A stretch of 64,000 bases of DNA, from contig CAJQUW010001146.1 in NCBI GenBank assembly GCA_907163375.1, positions 61,020 through 125,019 of the forward strand, in the 5' to 3' direction. Each line of letters starts with the position of its first letter. The first letter of the stretch is position 1. The position numbers and the translations under genes are program-made. The notes beneath the pieces are model-generated. The model saw only the letters and a program-made list of their open reading frames with translations, had not been told where the DNA came from and did not search any database. Shown here in pieces: positions 36,760 through 49,647 of the stretch. The DNA comes from Prostheceraeus crozeri. Lineage: Eukaryota; Platyhelminthes; Polycladida; Euryleptidae.

Positions 36760-38899
36760 TCCTTGGGTTAAATAATTAAAGATTGAGTTGTATTCTCAGT
36801 TGAAAAATGGAAACAGACCTGAATAGCTGCTGTTTCATCCAATATCAGGAATCATCAGCAGGCCTAGTTCACATCTCTCAACATCGACACAACTCCCCAT
36901 CTAAAGTTGCAGCCATGCCCGGGTAAATTTGAGATTTGCTTAGTAGATAATTAGCAAGTTATTGAAATTTCTTTGAGAGAGACGTTTTATGATGTCTCTC
37001 TGAGCGTCGACATACACGCGGCTGACTCTAATATCTAATATATTTACCATAGAAATCGTTTATATTCATCAAAATTCCGAATAAGATTCGAACTCTGTGG
37101 GATTTACCGTTTAGAATCGGAGAAAGAAGTAAAACTTTTTTTTTCTTTATACTGTCACTTAGGAACTTTTGACCGGATGGTGACAATATATTGCATTTGC
37201 GGTTATTTTGGGTTTTGCCATCTTGACAAAAAGGAAAGCGAGGTACAAATTTTCCACTGAGATATTCGAATTGATGACAGCTTTAACATTCGAGTGGTGA
37301 TTATATCATTTTATTTTTATCAACTAAATCGTAATTCCGACTCTTCGTGACGCAGCCTGTTGTTCAAGTGCAACAAGTTTATGCTTGCAGCTTTCATTGA
37401 AGTACAGCGTTATCAAAGATAGTCAGAAACGTCAGCAAAGGCGTTTTTTTATGTCTGGCTTTATATTACTCAGTATTGACGGCCGACATATCGCCCTAAC
37501 TCGTCGCAGACGCTGCATGTGCAGGCTGAATTATTGGCGAGCTTGATAATTGTTATGACAACTTGCTTTGTCAGTTGTTGAGTTTTTTTACAAAATGTTT
37601 GCATTACAAGCTGCTCAGACACAGCAGTGTCTGATCTATTGCAACAATTGTGATTGTTTGAGAATAAATAGAATTCTTTGTGTAGGAGGAGCGTTTATCA
37701 TTAATTTTATAAATAGCAAATGATAATGAAAGCGACAATGAGGGTGCCAATTAAATGAATATAGTGCGTTCAGAGCAAAATATTCAGCATCAAAACTTAA
37801 TTTCTTAGTCAGGAACGGGACTGCATTTTCACTGACATACATATCAACGCTGGGTTTCACTCCTTTCTGTTTATTGACAGAAAAGTATAAATAATTTAAA
37901 AAACGTTCGAAGAAGGCCGGCGCTTCGTGCCACTGACTCTTCAGGGGCCAATTACAGAACTGGCAGTATGATGCAGAGCGTAAAATATGTATGCTTCACC
38001 GCATTTAGCCGACCGTTTTCAAACGTATTTTAAAAATTATTTTTGGTTTTCGGTCAATAAACAGAAAGTATTGAAACCTAGCGTTGTTCTACAATTATGT
38101 CTGTGTTAATTTCTTAGCATTTCTGTGTTATTCACTTGTGTAGGTGATGGGCGACGATGGCTGTCAGTCGTGCATCAAGTACACACCAAAGGTGTGCAGT
38201 GGTCCGAAAAGCTAGCCTCAATCCGACACGAACAAGACCAAGAAGAACCCGAACCCGCCCCGAACTGAATGTTGCCTGCCAGTACCAACAAGAGCCCGAA
38301 CTATCCCGACCCTGCCCAGAAACTCTGGATAATAATTAAACTTTATTCATTCATTCGATTAGTAAAAGCTAAGCTACCTTCGAAACAAATAAAGAAAATG
38401 CGAGTCAAATACGCTTGCATGGACTTGAGATAACTGTCACGATTTATGACTGATAACGATGATACCTGCATGCAAAATCCATGAATCCGCTATACTTAAA
38501 ATTTTATGATTTTAATGAACTTGTACGAACTCGATCGGGTGTGCACACTAGTGGCAAGCAGTCGTCGGAAATTTACCTTCAAACGACATGAAGCTTTTTA
38601 TGCGAAAGCACGAACACGACTGCAGTGTCTTAGCACGACACGAAATCCAAACCGCCTGCCACTACCGCGAAAATGGCACGAAATTTATCTTGTCAGTATT
38701 TGAAATACCCAGTAGCTCTATGTTGTTCTGTACAAGGCAATAGTTGACTAGGGGAGATTACAGCAGCTTGACGGAATTGCAACCGAAGCCTTAACCTTTT
38801 ATGACGATTTACAGAAGGCACACTAATTAAAATGTTTTCTTTGTTGATTCTGGGGCATATTGGGAGTCTTTTCAAAAATTCTCTCTATGAAAAATCGAG
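36760..38899. other. No gene identified; CCGAAC-rich tract
   Basis: A region near 38215-38330 repeats CCGACACGAAC, CCCGAAC and similar words, and 38515-38690 is a more decayed version with CGAACTC and CACGAC words. Together they suggest an old repeat with CCGAAC-rich subterminal zones. A 74-codon minus-strand frame at 37636-37860 is not recognised. Nothing else was seen. Confidence 0.35.
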
Positions 38900-39524
38900 G
38901 TACTTGTGGGTTATCGCTCCCTAGGTTTTCAAATTTGTTTAAAATCCGTAAAATGAATCAACCGTCCCAAAACTTCAGATACATGTATGAGCATATTTTC
39001 TGCCCACATACAAAAAATTATGCAGATCCAACATGTACTTTTTGAATTAGAGATGATAACGTGAAGTGTAGCGATGTCAGCAGCTTGATCTGACTTTGTC
39101 TGTTCGATGCATTATTGTTACTCGAGTGTGCATTGTTCTCTTTCCGTCTCCGTCTCATCCATTGCTATTTGAAATCTTCCCACGACCACTAACTACCCCA
39201 CCACACATTTCTTAAGTTAAGCACATTAATGGAAAGGGTGTTGTCTGGGTCATTATCACTTCAAGAGTTGTCGCGACATGACTTTGTTGACCTAGTGCTA
39301 TCTGCTCAGATGATGAGGTCAGGCGAAGTCAGATCAAGCTGCTGGATTCCCTACTTTTCACGCTATCGTCTCTAATTCAGAAAGTGCTTGTCCGATTTGC
39401 ACAAATTCTGTATGTGGATAGAAGATGTACGCAAATGCGTGTCTCTGAAGTTTTGCGATGATTGATTCATTGACACGGATTGTAGACAAACTTGAAAACG
39501 TGGGGGGAGATAACCCATAAGTAC
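38900..39524. mobile_element. Fold-back MITE family A, copy 1
   Basis: Terminal repeat GTACTTGTGGGTTATC on the left and GATAACCCATAAGTAC on the right. Inverted similarity extends about 175 bp inwards on each side (GTTTTCAA, AATGAATCAA, CCGTAAA/CCGTGTC, CATACA). No transposase. A diverged second copy at 43828-44460 has the same orientation and order of words. Confidence 0.65.
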
Positions 39525-40598
39525 CAAAATCGATTCAGTGTGTCCTGTGGTCATATGTTCCAATTTACCGCTGCGGTAAACAAACACCTGCAGGTCAAAG
39601 TCGAGTCGAGTCTACAGCTACACTCTGACACAAACAATAAACAAAGGCGTGTCTTTGCTCCCTCACTGAAACGACCGCAGGCGTTCATTATTCATGCTCT
39701 TCCATTCATTGACCAGTATGCACAGTCTAGTCGCGACTTGATTTCGTATTCACAAGTCACGACTAGCCAGTTGTGACTAGTGGTAAAAATAGAGATGGAG
39801 GGTCTTTTTTCTTCTCTGTATCGTGTCTGCGACATTACTACGTCTTCAAGGTCATTATTCATCTTAACAGCAAAGTCATTGACCGATTAGGCTATCATTG
39901 GTCGTTCATTAACTCAATAGAAACGCACGGGATTCTTATTTCATTTGTGTGTTGAAATTTCAGTGACTCCGAGACACTACAAAGGAATGCACAGATCAAA
40001 CACCACAGCATCTGCTACAGGAAAGATGAAAAACTGTAAAGTAGTCAAAATGATTTTTAGGGCGCATGCATTAATGTACACCGACCATGACTAACGCTAC
40101 AAGGGCTGCAGGTTTTCCTATCTAAGCGCTAAATCCTACTCGTATGTCATAATATTTACGTAAATAGAAATTTAGGATTAAGAACAATTTTAGTGCAATC
40201 TTGGTTGCGAAAATGTCGGAGAAAATGAAGACAATAGCGCTCCTTCATAGTTTTCTAATTTTCCAAAATACATTCTAATGTTGTTGCGCTTACCATTACA
40301 AAGCTACCATATTTATTTTACATTGTGCGATAATATGAAACATAAATTGGCTGATGTGACTTCAACACCGTAAATCAAGAAGTCCTATTTAAGTATTAAT
40401 CTAAGTACTAAACAGGAGAGTACTGGAATTAACGAACTTAAATTCGCGGAAGTACTAAAGTTCTTGTTAGGTACTAATATGATGAAACATCAATATCAAT
40501 AAATGACGCGACACGCGGCTAATTCAATGAGTCATTATGCAGCTGATAGTGACGGCGCACAGAACCTGACTAAATCCTTTTGTTCCCAGCTAAGAGTG

Positions 40599-41165
40599 CA
40601 TTCTCGACGATGTGATGACTGTGGGAAGGACGGACGGCGTCAGTCATAGTCAAAACAGTTGTTCCTCCACTGAGATCGTCACTCGGATCGCTTCTGTCTC
40701 AGATAGTTAGTGCTCACAACTGGTAATGACGCTGTGTTTGCTGTGATTGCTGTGTTCCTGCATATCGAAGTGCTTGCATTGAAACATTTAATGATCCTAC
40801 CAGCCAACTTGTGACGTTTTAGCGATATCCTCTAAATAATCATAAGACATCAATTTGGATCAAAAGCATCTTCACCGACAGTTCTTTGAGCCCTGCCAAT
40901 GTCTACCATTTTCTCCGACTGTGCTTTACGACTTAACAACGTTTACCCACTTCACCGACTGCGCTTTGATTCTTGTACACATTTTATCGATCTAAAATGC
41001 ATTTGCGTTTAATGGCCAAGGCAGTTCCTCGATGGATGTGCGCATGTGATGTAGCGGGTTATGCATGCCTAAAATGAGTACTAACATCTTCGAACTCAAA
41101 GAGTGCTAGATTCTAGGACTCATTTTTTTAGTCGTAGTTAATACTCAGACTCAATACTCGTTCTG
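40599..41165 (+). repeat. Dispersed repeat family B, copy 1
   Basis: Shares long collinear sequence with 42944-43562, including GACGATGTGATGA, GCATATCGAAGTGCTTGCAT, CATCAATTTGGATCAAAAGC and CATTTTTCGAACTCAAAGAG-like words. No coding capacity, defined ends or duplications. Confidence 0.6.
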
Positions 41166-42943
41166 GTACGCTTTTTGGATTTTATGAATAACAGTGATTG
41201 CCCGCATGGATCATAACAACGTCGCATCAAGCTTGCTTGGTGACTTCTCAATGCATCGCTTCCCTTCCCACTCAGTCTCTTCCTATTCCGCGTAATCATA
41301 ACAAAGAGTAGACTGGATCGGAAGGGACCCACAAGGATGAAATTGTATGTCTATATAAATTCAGAACAAGGTAGATATATCAAATTCAGAAATATTTCTT
41401 ATGGCAAGTGCTTTCTACGTTCCTTCAAAGATTCAACTTTTAGAGAAGTTTCCTATTAAATAATAATGTATCAGTCATACCCATCCTGCATCTACACGTA
41501 CATGTGACTTCGGAGAAACTTAGGAGACAACTGCTCAAAACTAAAAATGCTGAAACAGTTTTGGTAAATGCATATTTTCAAGGGCCCTCTATGACAGTAG
41601 TACCAGCGTAGCAATTGCATCAATCAGTCAGAGCAGGCCAAAGCAAAGATGGGGAAAGTTACTAAAGGAAGACTTTGTAGACCTGTCGATGATATACGTT
41701 TTTTTACTCATAATCGGCTACAGAAACTTGTCTCCAATTGATAATCGCCCACCCTCTAATGACCGCCCATCCCAGTCTTAAAGTCACCCATCATCTAGCG
41801 CAATCAGCTATGGTAGCTTTCTAAGTTGCAGTCTAAGTCAGTTGATCTCATTGCAAGCTTCATTGTATCTATCGAGCATTTCTATTCCGAAACTCTACAA
41901 GTATTCGATCTTCATGCGTATACATATAAATATATAAATATATGTAGTATATATAAATGCAAAAATATGTAACTTTTAGAACATAAAACATGAGGATATC
42001 TTAATTGGTAGGATTTATTTTCGCATAAATGTTTAAACATCTATTCTGATACATGCGTTCATGAGTGCAGTACCAATAATGCACAGTATCTGCTAATATC
42101 TCATGAATTTTAAATGTAACTACTTGTGCACAACTGTACATTGTCTAACTCAAGAGGAACTTAGGAATAATCGGCCACTGTGAAATGAGGCGAATTCGAC
42201 AAACGTCATCGGCGATTGTTACAGGAAACACGTCAGTTGATTTTATTATATCTCTATTGATCGGCAAAAACGATTTAAAATGATTCTCTCTGTATGTTGT
42301 GCATTGTCTGTTTCAAAAGCTGACAATATGAAGACTTCATACACTGAATTTGTGCAATGCAAACATACAAGTTTGTAAATCATAATGAAATGTAAATAAT
42401 TTCCTCGCAGTATTGCCTTCAAGAGGAAGGATGCTCCAAATGAGAACCGAGAGAACAAAGTCGACTCACAATATCATCAAAATCCTCATTTATGAAAAAC
42501 AGACTCGAAAAATACGTAACTTAATTACTTCTATATCATTATCAGTTTGAAAACATATCAGCTGTGTCAGTGATGAGTTACCTAAACCAGTGGCGTCGCG
42601 TGCTTCCAGACCACAGACCTTCGCTACACAATGGATTCCTATCCATACATCATTATTCTAGTTGCCAATTAGACGCTGATCTTAATTTCAATGAATTTTT
42701 AAACCTACATATTAGTCCAGTTCCTTATGTATTTTTCGTTTAAAAGCTTTGGAGATTTAGACAACTATGTATTTTCGGAATCCTTATGGCCCTACGGAAT
42801 CTGAAAATCAATGTTTGCATTTTTTCCATGCACCTTGTATGACCGTTATTTTGGATTTTGAAAATGGCGACTGTTTACTTTTAAATTCCAAACGTCAGCT
42901 TCTAAGCATCATAAACGTGTGATAGTAGTGTCTAACCATACAA

Positions 42944-43562
42944 GTGTATTGTCGACGATGTGATGAACACCGACTGTGAGAACGACGGTGTCAACTAGCT
43001 AGTCAACACAGTTGTTCATAGTTCCTGTAACGAAATCGTTCTTCGGGTCGCTTCAGTCTCAGATAGCTAGTGCTCACCACTGGAGATGAAGATTTGCTGT
43101 AATCCTGCATATCGAAGTGCTTGCATTGAAACAATTAATGATCCTGCAAGTCAACCTGTGACATTTTAGCAGCATCCTTTCAATAAACTTAGAACATCAA
43201 TTTGGATCAAAAGCATCTTCACCGACAGTGCTCTGAGTCTTGCAACGTTTACTCACTTCACTGACTGCGCTTTGATTCTTGTACATATTTTATTGATCCA
43301 AAATGCATTTGCATTTATTTGACAAAGCAATTCCTCGATGGATGTGTGTATGAGATGTAGCGGGTTAGATATGTCGTATGACATTTTTCGATATAGTGGA
43401 GGTGCTAGTCTTATGCAACGCATTGATTGAGTACTAAAATGAGTACAAATTAAGTACTGTGATTTCGAACCCAAAAAGTTCAAAAATGAGTGCTGACATT
43501 TTCGAACTCAAAGAGTACCAGACTGTGGGAATCATTTCTTAGTCGCAGTTAGTACTGTGGTT
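42944..43562 (+). repeat. Dispersed repeat family B, copy 2
   Basis: Collinear with copy 1 (40599-41165) but with extra sequence near 43375-43480 containing several AGTACTxAAATGAGTAC-like words. Ends near GTCGCAGTTAGTACTG, matching GTCGTAGTTAATACTC in copy 1. Confidence 0.6.
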
Positions 43563-43827
43563 TAGTATTCTGTCATATTCATTTAGGAATTTATGAATGA
43601 CAGTGTAAAGAATATGTGCAAAGCTGTTGACAACTAACAAACTGACTGTTACTGCTAGCAGCAAATACCCCATCCCTGGTTCTTTATCTTGTTCGATACT
43701 TAATTTGTTGATAAATTAGGAAATACTTGATTAGATATTCTTCATTTAAATACATATGCAGCCGATTTCTATTTACCAGATAATTTTTTCTGAAGACTCA
43801 TTAAGAAATAATTAAGGATTTCTTTTG

Positions 43828-44460
43828 GTAGTTATGGGTCATCCTCCACCAGGTTTTCAAATCTGTCTAAAATCTGAAAAAAATGAATCAATCGTCACCA
43901 CGCTTCAGGTACATGCACTTAATTGCATTTTCTAACCATATGCAAAACTTTGTGCTGATCGGACAAGTAGCTTTTGTATTTGAGACCATAACGTGTGGCG
44001 ATGTCAGCTTGATCTGACTTCGTTTATTCGACGCATTATTACATTGTCATACTTGTGTGTACATTGTTCTCTCTCACTCTTCGTCTCATCCGCTGCTATT
44101 TGAAATCTTCCTACGACCACTCCGTTGCCACACTTCTTTTGAGTTATATTTGTTAGTGTAAGGGATGTGGCCTATTATCAGTTCACGAGTAGTCGGGAAG
44201 CTGCACTGTACTTTATGCTGACTCAAGCACTTTCTGCTCAGGCGATAAGGTCAGAAGAAGTCAGATCAATCTGCAGACATCGCTGCATTTCAAGTTGTCG
44301 ACCCTAATTTAAACATTATTCGTCCGATTTGCACAAATTTTCGTACGTGGGTATAAAACATCCTCAAATACGTGTATTGAAATTTTTGTGGAGATTGATT
44401 CATTCCTAGCGATTTTAGGAAAATTTGAAAACATAGGGGGAGGAGATAGCCCAAAAGTAC
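43828..44460. mobile_element. Fold-back MITE family A, copy 2
   Basis: Collinear with 38900-39524 through words such as GGTTTTCAAAT, AATGAATCAA, GCGATGTCAGC, TTGATCTGACTT, GCTATTTGAAATCTTCC and CCGATTTGCACAAATT. Ends are more decayed than in copy 1. Confidence 0.6.
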
Positions 44461-45380
44461 TTTCCTTTTACTTCCCCATCGTTTGCCTACTTATTTAGGC
44501 ATACTTGATGAAAATTGGAAAATTGTGTAATGATGATAATGAGAGCTTTCTCGTTTTTTTTCATTTCTCGATTGACAACTTAGTGGCATTTATAAATGCA
44601 GTTATTGATAATTGAGCAATAAGAATTATTTAGTTTAACCAACATAACGATAGTTGTAGAATTGAAATAAAATTTCACCTTGCTCGCTTCAAGTATATTA
44701 AGGATATCACTTAATCGTTTATGCCCGATCGTCATGTTTGTAAGTATTCTGTGCAATTTTGGCTGTGGATTCAAGGAATTTGCTCGGCGGACATATCGAC
44801 AGTCAGGAGGATGATGACGACATTGAAGAATTTGTGATGTCGTCAAACAAACCTCCTCTGATGAAGATGACCGAGTCTGATGACGAGGAGGAAGGTTGAG
44901 CAAGAACTTTGTGAGACGAAGGAATGCTGCGACGAAATCAGTTTGCTGATACATTGTCATCTGTACGGTCACACCAGGAGTCAATCCTAACAGCTTCTTG
45001 GATGATCTTTGTTTACACTATAGCAAGAAATATGAAGATTCTACTTGAAAGAATAACATAAATTAACTTAAGCTGACTCTCGTAGGTCAAGCATTTTCAA
45101 AATAAATATGGTCAAAGCACTGCAATGTAGTTCTGAAACTACATTAAAAAATCACGTCTGGTTTTGATCTATTTCAAAAGAAGGATCTACAAAGTAAGCA
45201 GACATGAAATTGTCATCTATCCATATTTACAGGAATTCATTTTCTAACCTCTTTCCGATGAGCAGTACATAATTAAGTACATCTTTAAAGGCGTGCTAGT
45301 ATGGCACGAGAAGCTCTATATCAGACTTGAAAATCATAAAGATTGCAGAGTGCCAGTTCGCCTAGGCATTAAACAGAAAT
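44461..45380. other. No gene identified
   Basis: A 134-codon minus-strand open frame (44580-44984) contains LRLTKFLLNLPPRHQ, a Ser/Glu-rich stretch and ILTNMTIGHKRLSDIL. It lacks recognisable motifs or clear splice signals, so it remains unassigned. Confidence 0.3.
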
Positions 45381-45579
45381 ATGTCCTCAGACTTAAATAA
45401 TTTAAGCACAACAATTCCTTGGCAGCCGTGGAAAGTCGTTCAGTTTGTTCAGCCATTCTAGATAATTTAAGCTAGTTTGGGCCATTCCGAGTCGTCCTGA
45501 CGAGCCCCTGTAGGGCGAGACGCAGCGTCTGCGGCTGCCAAGGAATTGTTGTGCTTAAATTGTTCAAGTCTGAGGACAT
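45381..45579. mobile_element. Fold-back element with 48-bp arms
   Basis: Arms 45381-45428 and 45532-45579 are inverted copies differing at about 2 of 48 positions (ATGTCCTCAGACTT... and ...AAGTCTGAGGACAT). The 103-bp centre is GC-rich at its right side and contains the hammerhead-like sequence listed separately. No other copy exists in the window and no target duplication is obvious. Confidence 0.75.
45490..45536 (+). ncRNA. Hammerhead-ribozyme-like motif
   Basis: In order: core CTGACGA (45497-45503; consensus CUGANGA), stem II GCCC/GGGC (45504-45507 with 45513-45516) closed by the loop CTGTA, core GAGA (45517-45520; consensus GAAA), a minimal stem III CG/CG with loop CAG (45521-45527), then TC (45528-45529) at the expected cleavage site. 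Stem I can form between 45490-45495 and 45531-45536 with two G-U pairs, but its closing pair 45496:45530 is C-U. So the order and spacing of a small type I hammerhead are present, with two departures from consensus. It could be a decayed ribozyme or chance. Small hammerheads with short stem III are known in retrozymes and Penelope-like elements. Confidence 0.35.
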
Positions 45580-46189
45580 CTTTCTATTCAGACTTGAAAA
45601 AGACGGAATTCCACGCAGCCCCGATTAAGCTGTGCATGGAAATCCTAGTCAGGACTAGGTATGAGTCATTCATAATCCTATCTGGGTCTGTACACTGTGC
45701 AAAAATTAACACAAGTCGTGACTGGGAAACTCCTGGTTGGGACTAGGCTGTTCATGCGGGTCATTGTCTTGAAGCTATCCCAGGGGAAGCATTGAAGCAA
45801 AATCTAAAAAAAAGTACCATTCTCAGTAACATCTGAAGCAGATGCTTCGAAGTACCTTTTCCCGTTTATGTTGTCACTAACTGCAAAATCGTTGTCACGC
45901 TCCAGAAAGCGTGCACAGACCAACTTGCGTAATCGAATATGCGTCACATTTGCAATCGTTGGCACAAACTGCATAACACTTGGCAATCTATAGAGATCTC
46001 GCAATTTCGTTAAGTTTGTCACTATTTTTAAGCGTCATCATTATTCCTCTAGCGGTAACAGTTCTATCAAATGAAAACGAATGATTTTCCAAAGATACAG
46101 CAAATGTATTCAATCCCAAATATCCAATTTATTCATACAACGTTGGGTATACGATAATGACTTATTGTATCATCTGAAACACTTCACAG

Positions 46190-48225
46190 CGGTTATTGAG
46201 GACATAACTTCCTCAATTTCCCGTCGAAAATACTCAGTCGTACCTTTGTAAGTTCATATGAGCAGCATGTGCGGCATCTTGGTCACTGAAGGCGGTTTGA
46301 GCATTTTGGACCGATATCCTCCTCTTGACTTCACTCTTCAAGCATGAGACTGCTCTTTCAGTCATGTTGAGGAAGGGGCTAAACCCAGGTGAAGGTAGTT
46401 GATAGGCGTTGGTGCATTTCTGTGCGAAGGGGTGTTGTCAGACAGCAGTGGTGGGCAACGCGTGGCTCGCCGGGACATAGGCCTATTGGTTGGCCCGTCA
46501 ATGCTTCTCATATCTAAAGTGGCCCGCGGACATCATTTCAATCGATGATGTGAAAATGACTCACTTCGACTTCGACCTTTGGAAGGTGCATCTAAGGGTG
46601 AGGGATCCTCTTTAGAATTTGCAAAACCATTAATTAACAACTAAATGAGCAATATGATGGCACAAAAAGCAAAAATTCACATTCGAATTATCCAACCATG
46701 CTCCTTTCGTAAAGAATATCTTCTCATATAAGCGCAAAATGGTCATCACCTACACGAGTTTATGCTGCCACATAGCATTCGATGCCCAGCTGAGCATGTT
46801 TCTCTGCGTAATAGACCACGCCTCAATGAACCGAGAAAATGGCTATATTAATTACACCTTGACTACGAATGGAGGAATCCAACCGCAAGATATTGACACG
46901 CCAACATTTTTTTAAATATTCTTGCTGAATTTCATTTGTATACTACTACACTAATATACATCTCGTATACTCGATAGGCATTAGCACACGACCACCATTT
47001 GTGGAGCTCATGCACGGTTTTTGAAACCATGCGGTTGGGTTACATATGAGCACGCATGTATCATGATCAATAATTGTAGCAAAATCAATTTATCTTGTGC
47101 GGCTTTCTGGCGGATAGTTGGTAACTGCACTTACAGACCGTTGTCTTTTGTTGAACCAAGGTTACGTCGGTCAAATTACCAAAAAAGTCAAACTACCGTT
47201 TAAATACACAAAAGAAAAGCTTCCATGATTTGTTGGACCTATTCGCTCTTCAATGCTCACATGAATTGTAGAAGGTAAATTATAATTTCTTAATAATAAA
47301 CAAATTAGTTGCACACAATACATTAACATGTAAAATTTTGTTATGTATTACGACCATTATATATGCACGTAAGGTATACAGTAGCCCATATGTGCACTTA
47401 AAAGTACAGAATGATATAAGCCACATACTACTGGCTTTTAAAATTGGTGGCCCGCGAGCCTTTTCGCGGACCACTCCTTGTGGCCCACTATCCCAACTTG
47501 TTTGCTCACTACTGTCATGCAGGATGAAAAGGGACTCTTCAAACAGAAGTGATTCGACTTCGCTCAGAAAATATGAAAACAGGCAATTCATCATCCCACC
47601 CTCAACAAACTTAAAATGGACCAAGCTGAATCGCAGAGAGACTGCTAGACAGGCAGTTAGATTTTAGCTTCGGCTTCCCTTTACAATTCTAACTGCTCTG
47701 GCACCACGGACCGAACGACCTTGTGTCGTGGCGGTCCAAATATTTAACCCACACTCATCGATAAGGACGAGGTCTCGCTGAGTTCCTTCATTCAGCAACC
47801 AAGAGGCGAAATAGCCTTCTCATTCCTACATCCACAATGTTCCATTGAGTTGGCACTGATCTCAGAAGGTTCGAAGCAATCATCTGACCGTCAAGAGCTC
47901 GGGAAATCGCTCTCAAACTCAACTGAGGTGAGAACAATGGAAGTGACTCCAAAAGCTTTTCTGATCTCGAGTAAAGTCGCGGTGGGTTTCTCTTGTTCAA
48001 GATGGACGAGAAGTTGGACCATCTCATCTGAAAACACTCTTTTCTGACCACTATTGTTTGCCAATGGATGAGATCAATTTTCCGTAGTGTTAGAGCGGTC
48101 AAATCGGTGAGCTGATCGTCTGTTTATTCCAAGTTGGTCGGCTAGGCCAAGATAATCCCTACCTTCCCTGTAGGCATTAATGATGTGCAACTTATCTGAT
48201 TGAATTATCGGACGCGACGTGATCA
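46190..48225 (-). pseudogene. IS630/Tc1-like (DDE_3) transposase remnant, split by a hAT element
   Basis: From 48225 on the minus strand: RPIIQSDKLHIINAYREG with LADQLGINRRSAHRF (helix-turn-helix); KRVFSDEMVQLL; then LVLIDECGLNIWTATTQGRS and VRGARAVRIVKGSR near 47670-47790 (first catalytic Asp). Next come HFKFVEGGM and SLFILHD, where a hAT element (46446-47514) interrupts. On its far side follow DNTPSHRNA (second Asp), LPSPGFSPFLN and AVSCLKSEVKRR, ending CFR near 46190. The block order matches IS630-like transposases of animal genomes. Several frame changes and stops show the copy was dead or died after insertion. Terminal repeats were not found. Confidence 0.8.
46446..47514. mobile_element. 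Non-autonomous hAT element inserted in the transposase
   Basis: Ends CAGTGGTGGGCAA and, complemented, CAGTAGTGAGCAA. Flanks TCAGACAG (46438-46445) and TCATGCAG (47515-47522) match at 6 of 8 positions. Next to the ends are GGCCCGC/GCGGGCC words typical of this hAT group. The 1069-bp interior lacks a transposase. The insertion interrupts the codons for Leu-His-Asp around the second catalytic Asp of the host transposase gene. Confidence 0.85.
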
Positions 48226-49647
48226 CAACGAAAATGGTTATCTGAGAGAAAATATATTCATTCTTTTCAATCTTGCATGCTGTTACGTAATCTTCACCTT
48301 GATTCGTTGTTGTGATGCTTTCATTGATGTCAAGTGTTATACAGTTTGTGTCAACGATTTTGCAAATGAGACGCGTATTCAATGACGTACGTTCGATCAT
48401 CTGCGCACGCTTTCTGAAGTGTGACAGTGACTTTGCAGTTAGCGACAACAGAAACAGGTAAAAGTATATATTGTAGTTGGAAAATCAATTGCATACGACA
48501 GTGTTCAGAGATAGGTCTGCTTTCAAACTTTCAGAGGCTGTCGATTTTCTGGCTAAAGTTTGTAATCATTCTGGCTAAAGTTTGTAATCATACTTTAATA
48601 CTTTAAGTTTGTAATAAGGTTACTGATAACGACTTTGACATTTCAATTTTATTTCAACTTTCACACTAAATCTCTTTCTCGAAGTGACATTTGTTGTTTT
48701 TCCTCTGACATACATGTTAATTCAAAAATCACATCACTTTGAGTAAATACCCTATATTTTGATACCAACAAGAATGGTCATGTCGAGTTATAGAAAGAAT
48801 TGATAAAAATGAAATGTACAAAAGTAATTGAAAATCAAAAATCTTTCAACACTTTTACTCAACATTATTGTGAAGCGACATACTTGACTTCGTGAAAGAG
48901 TCAACGAGTGGTAATAGTTATGAGAGCCTTGCATATCTGGATCTGCAGTTATGGATCTGTTTCATCAAAAACATAATTAACATTGAAATACTAACATCAA
49001 AACATTGAAACACAACAAACATCAAAATGCTATAGCTCTGTTTTGGCAGCATATGAAAAACTTGGTCGAGTAGTAAAGTCTACGACTTTTATAATAGGTA
49101 GACATAAACTCTGCACAAAACATGAAAGCAGAACAGATAAAACTCGGCCACATGGAAAAAGTGCGTTTGCCTTATGTACTTCCGAGTATTGCAAAGATCT
49201 ATTTTATGTATGAATGAATGAAAACACTAGCTACTTTGTTGGAAAATCCTTGAATTATTCATGAATGAACCCAGAACCTACCACGGTACGTCAAACAAGT
49301 TTATCTGCTACTTAAAAACTTGACTTTCACGTAGACCGAGAGAATATGGTTCATGTTCTGTAAACTAAAGTTAAGTTAAGGATTTTGCAGCAAGACTTTC
49401 ACTTTTCACCCTTGCAAGAAAAATGTTTTATGGAAATGTACAAGTTCAAATTCTGAAAGTTATTCATGACATGTGTGCTACAGTTGTAATTAAAAAAAGA
49501 CACCACCGTTGAAAGGCTCACGTTTTAAAATATTCAACAACAATTGCTATATTTTTCTAATAGTATTTTCGACGATGCAATCAAAAATATGTAGGTGCTC
49601 AATAAAGTCTTCTCAAAATGCGCATTTGACAATTTTCTTTCCTACTA
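48226..49647. other. No gene seen
   Basis: AT-rich sequence with no recognisable coding or repeat ends. A short tandem duplication CTGGCTAAAGTTTGTAATCA occurs twice at 48550-48592. Confidence 0.4.

Noticed and set aside
42594-42640. A complete hAT element starting CAGTGGCGTCGCGTG
   Set aside because: Only one end is visible; no partner end or 8-bp duplication was found downstream.
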